NCBI GenBank assembly: GCA_023419605.1 | Contig: JAEZXR010000121.1 | Coordinates: 124,001-188,000 of the forward strand | Direction of reading: 5' to 3' | Origin: Bacillota bacterium | Lineage (GTDB): Bacteria; Bacillota; Clostridia; Acetivibrionales; JAEZXR01 | DNA length: 64,000 nt | Program-made: the position numbers and the translations under genes | In this document: piece after piece, positions 51,572-60,900 of the stretch | Layout: each line of letters starts with the position of its first letter | How positions within the stretch are numbered: position 1 is the stretch's first letter | Notes under the pieces: generated by a model | The model's database searches: none | Told to the model about the DNA's origin: nothing | Seen by the model: only the letters and a program-made list of their open reading frames with translations

Positions 51572-52875
51572 GTCTTGTTTCTCTGTCTCCTTAGGCGACT
51601 TTTCAATTGAGCAGTTCTTACAGCAACATTTTCGGGAGAGTAAAACTGGTCATAAACCCAGGCTACACCTCTTGCCAATTCATCCGCCGTCATATTTTCA
51701 GGCTTGAATACCACATCCCAGAAGGTATACCTTCCCCAATCATAGTCTATGATTCTTCCGTTCTGCTCCATCTTATTAAAAAGCTGAGTACCTGGAAGTG
51801 GAGTGAGAATTGTAAAGCTGCCGGAGTAAATGCCATTTTTCAGTGTAAACTCTAAAGTTTGCTCAAAGGAGGCACTTGTATCACTATCTCCTCCAAACAT
51901 AAAGGAGCCCCAGATATTTAAACCGTTATCATGAATTTTTTCTACCGATCTCTCATAATTCTCCAACTGCTTTGCTTTCCATCTATTTTCATCCAAAAAA
52001 TCCAGACTGTTTTTACATACGTTTTCAAAACCTATAAAAAGCCAATGGCAGCCTGACTTTTTCAGCATCCTCAGGAGTTCTTCGTCCTCCGCTACCGATA
52101 TGTCCGTCTGTGTCCCCCACACAATGCCCAGCTTTTCAATCTCTTTCAACAAGGCTTTTGAATGCTCCTTCTGTATAAACATATTGTCATCGGCAAAGAA
52201 GATAAACGGGTTTGCATCAATTCTTTGAATGGCCTTGATTTCATTTATAACCTGTCCGGTTGTCTTGTGACGATAGCTTGAACCGAACATAATCGGCAGT
52301 GTGCAGTAATTGCATGTTCTGGGACAGCCTCTGGTTGTCTGAATGCTATAGGATGTGTAAAGACTTTTGTCCAGCAGGTCATAGCGTGGCACAGGAGAAG
52401 CCGATAAGTCTATATATTCTCGGCATACATATTTTCGTTTTGGTGTTCCTTTTTCAAAATCCCTAAGAAATTCCAGCCAGGTTGTTTCTCCTTCACCGAT
52501 AAAAACAGTATCCGCATGCTCAAGTACTTCCTCAGGCATAACAGTCGCATGAATTCCACCTATAGCTACATAGGAGCCATTTTTTCTATATGAATTGGCT
52601 ATCTCATAGGCCCTGTATATCTGCTGTGTCATACCTGTCAACGCAACGATATCGTAATGCTTATCAAACACCACTTCCATACCGTGATCTTCATCAATAA
52701 AGGACAGTTCGTAATCTTCCGGGATCAGCCCTGCGATAGTAAGCAAGCTCAGGTTTGGCGTTTCCCATGCCCCGTAAAAATTGGAGACCACATTGTTTCT
52801 TTCCAGAAAGCTCTTTAGAAATTCATTTTTCCCATATTTCGACCCTTTCGGTACGATAAATGCGATCGTTTTCAA
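51568..52875 (-). CDS. Radical SAM protein with cobalamin-binding-like domain (RSAM-3)
   Basis: 435 aa, closest relative in the window is RSAM-1 (WETPNLSLLTIAGLIPEDYE; IGGIHATVMPEEVLEHAD). Radical core C184-x3-C188-x2-C191 (CPRTCNYC). TTG start after GAGGTGTCGGC; 4-bp overlap with the kinase-like gene. The close match to RSAM-1 suggests a gene duplication inside the cluster. Confidence 0.9.
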   Translation of the reverse strand: MKTIAFIVPKGSKYGKNEFLKSFLERNNVVSNFYGAWETPNLSLLTIAGLIPEDYELSFIDEDHGMEVVFDKHYDIVALTGMTQQIYRAYEIANSYRKNGSYVAIGGIHATVMPEEVLEHADTVFIGEGETTWLEFLRDFEKGTPKRKYVCREYIDLSASPVPRYDLLDKSLYTSYSIQTTRGCPRTCNYCTLPIMFGSSYRHKTTGQVINEIKAIQRIDANPFIFFADDNMFIQKEHSKALLKEIEKLGIVWGTQTDISVAEDEELLRMLKKSGCHWLFIGFENVCKNSLDFLDENRWKAKQLENYERSVEKIHDNGLNIWGSFMFGGDSDTSASFEQTLEFTLKNGIYSGSFTILTPLPGTQLFNKMEQNGRIIDYDWGRYTFWDVVFKPENMTADELARGVAWVYDQFYSPENVAVRTAQLKSRLRRQRNKT

Positions 52876-55451
52876 GCCGACACCTCATTCCTATTATTGT
52901 TTTTATTTATCTCTACATCACAAATGCGAATTCTTCCATTGGTGCCATCGATTTCAATCCACATACCCTCTACCAGCACCTGGGTTGCAGCATCATTAAA
53001 AACCACAACAGGGATCTTATACTCTCTGGCAACCACAGCACCGTGGGAAAGTATATTACCGTAATTCATGACAAGACCGCTCACAATTCCCAAAACCGGC
53101 GTCCAACTGGGATGAAAAGTCGATACAACCGCGATTTCTCCCTGTTTCACTCTACTCAAATCTTTTATTGAGCGTATTATCCGAACAGGGCCTACAGCCT
53201 TTCCAGGGCTTATACCGACAGCCTTAAAGCTGCTTTTTACTCCTTTTTTCTGCAAACGCATCAAATCACCGTTTTTTATAAAGAAGGGAGGGATAATAGC
53301 CGCACTTCTGATATAAACATTTTTCCTGCTCTCAATGCTTTTTTTCCAATCAATTTCATGTACTTCCGTTTTTGGATTACACAAATCGAAAATTTCATCT
53401 ATCGTTAAATGGAATACATCTTTCTCAGCCTCGATGATATGCCTTTGCTTCAGCAGTCCTCCCACAGCCAAGATCATCTTCCTTATGACAACCCAGCTTT
53501 TATCGAAGTAATATCTCTGATTTTCTCTTAACGCCATATACTCCGTTGCCAGTTCCATCAGAACCTTTATCTTCTTGCCTTCCCACATTCTCCTGACAGG
53601 ATTTTTAAAAGCCGCAGCCAGATAGATTGCCATCGCCTTATTATAGTCACTCGCTGCTTCCCGCTCTTTGCGGCGATCCAAATCAAACTCTTGAGAAACA
53701 GTTAAGAACTGTTTAATCAATTCAAGTACTATGGACGGTTCTTCCACCCAGTGCGGAGTATACAAGTCATCGCAGGAGGTGCCCCTATGCCCATGTTCTG
53801 CGATAAAGCTATCAAACATATGTCTGAACCGCTCTTTTATCTCGCTGCCCGAAAGCCTTGCATATATGCTTTCCGCCTTTTCCTTCATAAATATATCTCT
53901 TATCTCCTCGGCATCGGCAGCCTTGCGCACCAAATCCAGCAGCTCGGAGTTTGATTTCATCGTCATATTTTTATTCACTTTTGCTTCAATAATGGCGGCA
54001 ATGGTCTCTTTGTGATCCGGCAATGCTGCAAGCTTTTTTACCAGAAGATTGTAACTGACCTGGGCAAGTCCCAGAAATTGAAAATGGTCTTTCCCAATGA
54101 AATTGCAGAACATATGGATCATGCTTTTCAGTGTACCGCCCAATTCCTCCAACGTCAGGGAGGACCTACCGCATTCTTCGTACTCCCTGACATACCGTTC
54201 ATACCTGTCAAGCCTTTTATACCAGCCTTTGTACCCTTTCATCATAAGGCGAAAGAGCTTCAATTTCTTTCGAAAGTTATCAACGCCTGGACTGTTAAAA
54301 GCAACATCGTCAAAAAACTCTCTCTGGTATTTAAGATTCCAATAGACGCGGTTGAAGTAGAATAAAAGAGGCTTTTCATCATAAAATCTTCCCTCGCGCT
54401 TCGTATAAAAACTTAAATATACCATACTTTCCCACGATTGAAGAAGGGACAAATAACAAGTACTGGCAGGCTCCGAGTATCTGTCCAGCAGCGTACATTC
54501 CACATCTTCAGCTATACAGCAATCGAAGTATACATCTTTTGTCCTTAATGTGGTATTTCTTACAGTGACAGGCCTACACTGAAGTATATACAGGCTGCCT
54601 TCTCTGATTGTCCACTCAATATCACAAGGATGCCCGAATATTCCTTCCAGCCTGGCTCCGATATCCGCTAAAGAAACAGCTTCTTCAGAAGACAAGACAG
54701 GCAGCCCCCACTCCTCCTGTCTTATGGCAGCAACATCTATAACAAAAGACTGCTGCCCTGTGCAGTATTTGAATTTTTTTTCATTTATAGTCGGATATAC
54801 GATTTTACCTTTTCTGTCTAGAAGGAATCTATCGACAGAGGTGCTGCCGTCTACCACTGCCAGATTAAGTCCCGGATGGCATTCAACCATCATTTCCTCC
54901 CTGTTTCCGGATATGGGATTGATGGTAAAAAGCACCCCTGATTTATCCCCTTCCACAAGTTTCTGGATGAGGACCCCCATCCCGCTGCCCTCCAACGTAT
55001 TTGTGCTTCTGTAAAATCTAGCTCTGTCTGAGAAATAGGAATTCCAGCACCGCTTTACTCCCTCTTTTAAATCCTTGCATGTCCTTATATTGAGAAAACT
55101 TTCATAAATCCCTGCATAGGCGCGGCTTTCTCCATCTTCTCCTACCGCTGAGGAACGGATAACCAACGCTTCATCTGGCCTCAGCATAAAGCTTTCCCAA
55201 AGGATTTCAAGTACACCTTCAATAGCTTCAGGGATATGATTTTTATCCAGTTCTCCCTCCGTCAAATCACTGGAAGAGGGGTCCATGCCATTGTGTTTGC
55301 AAAAACTTTCAAAACAGCTCACCGAAAGACCGAATCCCTCCGGTACTCTATAGCCTCTTTTTAAAAGCTCAGCAGTATTTACCGTTTTTCCGCCATATTT
55401 TTCATGGTCTTTCTTTGAGATCTCCAGTAAATTGCGATATAATTCCTCCAT
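52872..55451 (-). CDS. PEP-synthase / rifampin-phosphotransferase-like enzyme
   Basis: 859 aa. The ATP-grasp half (about 1-320) has the Arg-containing IRSSAVGEDG and YAGIYESF, typical of PPDK_N. The phosphohistidine swivelling domain at the end holds catalytic His803 in ILSHGAVVAREYKIP. The middle domain (about 340-730) is helical and divergent, as in antibiotic phosphotransferases. Overall length matches RPH more than PpsA (about 790). It may phosphorylate the product or an intermediate for self-protection, with the HAD enzyme next door as a candidate phosphatase. ATG at 55451 after GAAGGTG. Confidence 0.85.
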   Translation of the reverse strand: MEELYRNLLEISKKDHEKYGGKTVNTAELLKRGYRVPEGFGLSVSCFESFCKHNGMDPSSSDLTEGELDKNHIPEAIEGVLEILWESFMLRPDEALVIRSSAVGEDGESRAYAGIYESFLNIRTCKDLKEGVKRCWNSYFSDRARFYRSTNTLEGSGMGVLIQKLVEGDKSGVLFTINPISGNREEMMVECHPGLNLAVVDGSTSVDRFLLDRKGKIVYPTINEKKFKYCTGQQSFVIDVAAIRQEEWGLPVLSSEEAVSLADIGARLEGIFGHPCDIEWTIREGSLYILQCRPVTVRNTTLRTKDVYFDCCIAEDVECTLLDRYSEPASTCYLSLLQSWESMVYLSFYTKREGRFYDEKPLLFYFNRVYWNLKYQREFFDDVAFNSPGVDNFRKKLKLFRLMMKGYKGWYKRLDRYERYVREYEECGRSSLTLEELGGTLKSMIHMFCNFIGKDHFQFLGLAQVSYNLLVKKLAALPDHKETIAAIIEAKVNKNMTMKSNSELLDLVRKAADAEEIRDIFMKEKAESIYARLSGSEIKERFRHMFDSFIAEHGHRGTSCDDLYTPHWVEEPSIVLELIKQFLTVSQEFDLDRRKEREAASDYNKAMAIYLAAAFKNPVRRMWEGKKIKVLMELATEYMALRENQRYYFDKSWVVIRKMILAVGGLLKQRHIIEAEKDVFHLTIDEIFDLCNPKTEVHEIDWKKSIESRKNVYIRSAAIIPPFFIKNGDLMRLQKKGVKSSFKAVGISPGKAVGPVRIIRSIKDLSRVKQGEIAVVSTFHPSWTPVLGIVSGLVMNYGNILSHGAVVAREYKIPVVVFNDAATQVLVEGMWIEIDGTNGRIRICDVEINKNNNRNEVSA

Positions 55452-55464
55452 GGCCACACCTTCA

Positions 55465-56160
55465 TTAAAATAATTTTTTAGGAATATCACTTAGCTTGTC
55501 CACCTCAAAAACAGGAGGTACAATGCCTTCCTTCAGGCTTTCCCTGTTGCGGTTAACCCAGACGGTATTTATACCCATGCGCCCTGCGCCATATATGTCA
55601 TCTATCTGGGAATCCCCGATCATAAGGATTTCTTCCTTCCTTCTCTCCAGCTTGTCCAGTGCATATTGGAACATATTGGGACTTGGTTTATTTGCTTTTG
55701 CATCCTCCGAGGTAATAACAAAATCAAATTGAAACCCTTGAAGCTCTATAGACGTTCTTATTATATGATTGTCTGCATTTGTCAATAATCCAACCCTGTA
55801 CTTTCCCCTCAATACTTCCAGAAGCTGATGCGCGTCCGTATATGCCTTTGGAGTGGAAAAAAGCGCTTTTGCAAAAGGCTCAAATTCCTTTGAAAAGCAA
55901 GGCAATCCAAAGTCCTTGCAAACCATGGCAAGGCTCTCAGAAAGCAGCTCAATTCCAAGAAAAAATCTCTCTCCTGTCCCCAACTTCGCTCTGGCTCTGG
56001 TAAACCTGCTGTTAAACCGCTGAACATCCACCTCTGGGTATGCATCTTTCAGATATTTTTTCATCCACTTTGCAATTTGCTGGAAAGGAGCCTCTAATTC
56101 TACAAGCGTCATATAATAATCAAGGCATACTACACTTATATCCATCATGCTTGACACCAT
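55465..56160 (-). CDS. HAD-superfamily phosphatase
   Basis: 232 aa. Motif I is CLDYYMT (the second Asp is Tyr, unlike the usual DxDxT), with VGLLTNADN (motif II), a Lys (KANKPSPNMF, motif III) and MIGDSQIDDIYGA (motif IV). It belongs to the YjjG/L-2-haloacid group. The missing second Asp may alter chemistry. GGAGG precedes two ATGs in a row; the second is better spaced. 13 bp before the kinase-like gene. Confidence 0.85.
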   Translation of the reverse strand: MVSSMMDISVVCLDYYMTLVELEAPFQQIAKWMKKYLKDAYPEVDVQRFNSRFTRARAKLGTGERFFLGIELLSESLAMVCKDFGLPCFSKEFEPFAKALFSTPKAYTDAHQLLEVLRGKYRVGLLTNADNHIIRTSIELQGFQFDFVITSEDAKANKPSPNMFQYALDKLERRKEEILMIGDSQIDDIYGAGRMGINTVWVNRNRESLKEGIVPPVFEVDKLSDIPKKLF

Positions 56161-56188
56161 CATTTTCCTCCGGTTTTAGGGTCTGCAT

Positions 56189-57793
56189 CTATATTCCGAA
56201 CAATTTGAAACGGTCTTTCGTGACCTTTACATTGATCTTAAAATACAGGTTCATAAACTCATCAAAGTAAGAATCCAGATTCATAAGTCTGCTATATTCC
56301 TCCAATTCCTTCTTTGAAGCTCCGTCCTTGCTCATCTGTATGCATGTTTTAAAAAATTCATAATTTTGCTCGCACTTGGCCTTTCTGATTTCATCCACCT
56401 GTTCAAACAGCATATCGTACTTATTCCTGTTTTCCCCATCCATATATTTGCTTACCCAGACTCTGTGAGTACCCAATATAGTATCCATATAGTAAATCGG
56501 AGTTTTTTGAGTTGCATTTTTGATTATGTCAAATAAAATACTTATTTTGGGATCTGCAAATGTGTAATCGTAAAAATGCGTTCTATAATCGGCATCCTTT
56601 TTTATCAGCCCATCCCTTATAAGCCTGTTTCGTATGGTCGACTGTGCCAGAACCTCCAATCGGGTCTGGTAGAGATACAATACGTGGCCCAACCCGCTTT
56701 GATAGAGAAAATCCACATTTTGCGAAAGGGTATCGTACGTACTATAAGGATTGAAGCATATAAAACCAAAGTTGGGATGAATCCCCTCTTCTTTAATCAT
56801 CCGCAAGGCTCGATTGTTATCCTCAAGGGTCGCCTTTTTGTTATATAGCTTGCGATCCTCCTCGTTCGCAGATTCCACGCCAACATAAGCACATTCAAGA
56901 CCTGCTTTGTAAGCCTTTTTTAGGTATTCCCTGGATTCATCGGTGATAAGCTCTGCACGGGTAAAAATATGGAGGCTCACTCTAAGGCCTCTGCGCAGTA
57001 TTTCATCAAATATACCTTCAGCCTTTTTTCTTCCTTCTTCTCCCGGGTCCTCAAAGGTAGCATCTGTAAATCTGAAAGCATTTAGCTTATATTTACTTAT
57101 CAAATACTCCATCTCGTCTACGATGTTCTTAGGGGACCGGTTTCTCACATAGGGTGGCTTTTGATTGTGCTTGAATGCCGTTTCGCCGCAGAAAGAGCAC
57201 ACCCCTAGACAACCTCTGCTTCCTGCTATATAAAAATGCTCCTGCCGCTCCTTTTCATATACGTCACGGTCCGGAAAAGGAAGACTGTCTAAGTCGGCAA
57301 TCGGGGGCCTCTCTTTTGTTCTTACAACGCAGCCTTCTTCATCCCTATATGTCAGCCCCAGCATTTTTTCGAGGCTTTTACCGGAATATACTCTTTCAAC
57401 CAGCTCATGGAAGGTTTCTTCCCCTTCTCCTGATATCACAGAATCGACAAATTTATTATCTTTCAAAATAGCCTCCGCAAAATTATAAACCTGGGGCCCT
57501 CCTAATGTGATATGAATATCCGAATAGCTTTCCTTAAGCGTCTTTGCTGCTTCCAAAACATCTTCCACAGTATCCGAGTACATATTGAAACCTACCAACT
57601 TCGTATTCCTGTCAAAGAGCTCGGCAATACCCTTGATTTCATTATTAAATACAATATGTACCTTTGCAAGAATCCCTTTTGCTCTCAGATAGGCCGTTAT
57701 ATAACCGATTCCAAGATACTCATTTACACCAAGAAATCCGGTGATATTGTCATCTTTTTTTACGACTATCACAAAGTCAACCTTTTTAATCAT
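56189..57793 (-). CDS. Radical SAM protein with cobalamin-binding-like domain (RSAM-4)
   Basis: 534 aa from the ATG at 57793 (AAAGGAGCCAGAT). B12-binding-like N-terminus (VGFNMYSDTVEDVL, ITLGGPQVY) then radical core with C195-x3-C199-x2-C202 (CLGVCSFC). Longer C-terminal helical part than the other three. 142 bp after the NRPS, so it may start a second transcript. Confidence 0.9.
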   Translation of the reverse strand: MIKKVDFVIVVKKDDNITGFLGVNEYLGIGYITAYLRAKGILAKVHIVFNNEIKGIAELFDRNTKLVGFNMYSDTVEDVLEAAKTLKESYSDIHITLGGPQVYNFAEAILKDNKFVDSVISGEGEETFHELVERVYSGKSLEKMLGLTYRDEEGCVVRTKERPPIADLDSLPFPDRDVYEKERQEHFYIAGSRGCLGVCSFCGETAFKHNQKPPYVRNRSPKNIVDEMEYLISKYKLNAFRFTDATFEDPGEEGRKKAEGIFDEILRRGLRVSLHIFTRAELITDESREYLKKAYKAGLECAYVGVESANEEDRKLYNKKATLEDNNRALRMIKEEGIHPNFGFICFNPYSTYDTLSQNVDFLYQSGLGHVLYLYQTRLEVLAQSTIRNRLIRDGLIKKDADYRTHFYDYTFADPKISILFDIIKNATQKTPIYYMDTILGTHRVWVSKYMDGENRNKYDMLFEQVDEIRKAKCEQNYEFFKTCIQMSKDGASKKELEEYSRLMNLDSYFDEFMNLYFKINVKVTKDRFKLFGI

Positions 57794-57935
57794 ATCTGGC
57801 TCCTTTAATTTTATAATACTGAAATGTTTTACCAAAAACGAATTAACATCCTATTTATTCCAGGTCTAGATATAAAAAACCGAATCGACGTTTACATTTC
57901 ATACCCTATATTCAAAAAATTCATATTATCCTCTA

Positions 57936-60900
57936 TCATTCAAAAAGACCATCTATCTCATGCTGCAAAAGCTCCGCTCCGTCAAAATCTGAGGGCGTAT
58001 ATTCTCTGAATGCTTTATTACAGCAATGTTCAAGCAGTGTCTTCAATTTAACAATATATTTATTGAGAAAATTCTCCATGATTTCTTGCCTGAATTCTTC
58101 GGGATTGTATGTCATATCGACGGCCAGCTGTTTATTGACTATCATGGCTGTAAGATCAGCGGCACATGTCAGCTTGTTATCTAATCCCATATCGAAACCT
58201 GTACCCTCCTGCAACAAAGTGAAATAATCAGTATCCGATACACCCTCCATATCTCCCATATAATTGAAGCGAAGGTACATACGCTCATTCTCATCGATTT
58301 GCTTACTGATATACCTGAGGGCACCATACCCGATACCATTGTTAGGCGTTCTCCTAAGCTGTTCCTTCAAGGACTTTATTCGAAAGATGATACCTTCTTC
58401 CTCAGGCACCGATAAACTGACCGGATAAATGGATGTAAACCAGCCTACTGTTCTTGATACATCCACGTCTCCAGACACTTCCGCCCTCCCATGGCTTTCA
58501 ATCTCTATCAGAATCTCATTGCCTGTATCATATTCACTAACCTCTAACGCCAATGCAATCAACAGAAGCTCATTGGGATAAGTATTGTATGCCTGGTTCG
58601 CTTTATATAAAAGCTGCTCCGTCTCGTTCACTCCCAATACTCTGCTGATTTTCCCCGTTACCTTTTCTTCACCCCCTCTACATTTACTCCAGTGTGCAGG
58701 ATATGTATAGCTATTTTTAAGGACCGCTTTCCAAAGACCCACTTCCTTCTGTGCTTCGCTGCCTGCATATTTTTCAACTGCCACAGCCCAATCCTGCATT
58801 GAGCGTGTTTTAGGCGGCAGGCATACAGTTTGCCCACTATACATTTGGTTAAGGATACTGTTGATATCCTCAAGTATAATCCTCCAGGATATACCGTCAA
58901 CGATTAAGTGATGGGCTGTTATCAGCAGTTGCTTTCCTCTTTCTCCCAGGTCAAAGCTACAGGCTTTTATCAGTAAATCTTCTCCGATATTCATACCGGC
59001 TTTTATTTGTTCACTGATCTGTCTTATTTTGTTTTCCTGTTCGACTCTGCTGCTGTTCGACAAGTTATACGCAGGGATATCAAATTCTCTATTTAAATGT
59101 GTGTTATTATAAAAAAGCCTCCCTGTTTTTTCGTTGTAGTTGATCCTGAGTGAATCATGATGCTTTATTAAAAAACGGAACATCGCCTTCAGCTTGTCCT
59201 CTTCAACTTCTTTTTTCCATTGCAGCATTATTGATTGATGATAGTAATTCAAATTGCTGAATTTTCGGCTAAAAAACCAGGAAACGATCGGTAATGGTTT
59301 CACCTCGCCTTCAGCCATGGTACTTCCTTCGAATATAGAATCAGCCATGTTTTCCACATGCAGAGCCATACTTTCTATGATGGAATGAGACAATATATCC
59401 TTTACCCTTATTTTTAATCCTTCTTCATTAAGTCTTGCTGCGATTTGTATAGCTTTTATCGAATCTCCCCCTAGACTGAAAAAGTTATCAGCAATACTAA
59501 TTTTTTCTATATTTAGCACCTGGCTTATGACTTTCGTAAGCTTCTTCTCCATTTCATTCCGTGGGGCAATAAAAACGCCTCCGCTCTCTTGCCCACTTTC
59601 GGGCTTTGGCAGTAGACTCCTATCGATTTTTCCATTCTGTGTGATTGGGAGTTTCTCCATAATACAGTAATAAGAAGGTATCATATAGGCCGGCAAACGA
59701 TCCGAAAGATAGCTCTTCAGATTTATTTCGTCGACTTCGTCCTCCGCTGCCACATATGCACATAGTATTCTTTCTCCGCTGTTTCGTCCGTGGCCCATCA
59801 CAAAGGCATCCTTGACATTTCTGTACTCCATCAGATGTCTTTCTATTTCTCCAGGCTCGATCCGATACCCGTTTATCTTTACCTGCTGGTCCACCCTTCC
59901 CATGTAGACCAAATTCCCAGCCTTGTCAAGACGCATAAGATCTCCCGTTTTATACATGCTTTTACCTTTAAGGAAGGGATTGGAAATAAAATACTGCGCT
60001 GTCAAGTTATCTGCATTGATATAACCTCTTGCCACACCGTCACCGGATACAAATGCTTCCCCTATATTTCCTTCCGGCACAGGCTTTCGATCCCTGTCCA
60101 GAATGTATATCTGCACATTGTGAGCAGGTCTGCCTATCGGCACGGAAACCTCCCTGTCTTTTTCGAAATCATATTTGTGTACTGTACATCCCACTACTGT
60201 CTCGGTAGGACCGTATTCATTATATATGTCTATATTTCCATTAAAACTTCTATGTACTTTTTCCGCCAAACTTGATTTCAAATCCTCCCCCCCTACTATT
60301 ATTGTTCTTATTGCCGAGTCACGATTGTCCAAGTCTTTCAATAACGTAAGATGTGCAGGTGTAAGCTTGAGCACTGTACATTTTTTCTCTTTAACGATTC
60401 TGTACAGCACAAATTCATCCATATCATCCCTATATATCTCGATTTCATTTCCATTGACCAATGGCGCAAATAGGGAGGTAACCGTAAGATCGAAGGTAAG
60501 GGAGGAGTACAGCGCAAAGATATCTTCCTGACTTTTTATGTACATTTGCTTCGCCCACCATATATAATTGACCAATCCTCGATGTTCGACCATTACTCCC
60601 TTTGGAACACCTGTGGAGCCTGAAGTATATATTACATAAGCCAGGTCGGAGGGACTGCTCTCTACACTAAGATTTGAAACGTCCCCTGCATAGGCGTCCA
60701 AATTGTCAATAGGAAGGATGTCACCTTTGAAGCCTGGAATTTCCTTTACTCCACAGTTAGTTAACAACATCGGAGAATTTGCATTTTCCAGCATGTACAA
60801 AACTCTATTCTCCGGACACAAGGGGTCCACGGGCATATATGTCCCTCCTGCCTTCATAACTGCGAGTATGGCAAGGACAGCTTCTATGGAGTGTACTGTC

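Noticed and set aside
52872..55451. Housekeeping PEP synthase or pyruvate phosphate dikinase
   Set aside because: The helical middle domain and length are unlike PpsA and PPDK, and it sits in the operon of the cluster.
57824..58009. Small plus-strand ORF between the D-Asn NRPS and RSAM-4
   Set aside because: It overlaps the end of the NRPS antisense and has no ribosome-binding site.
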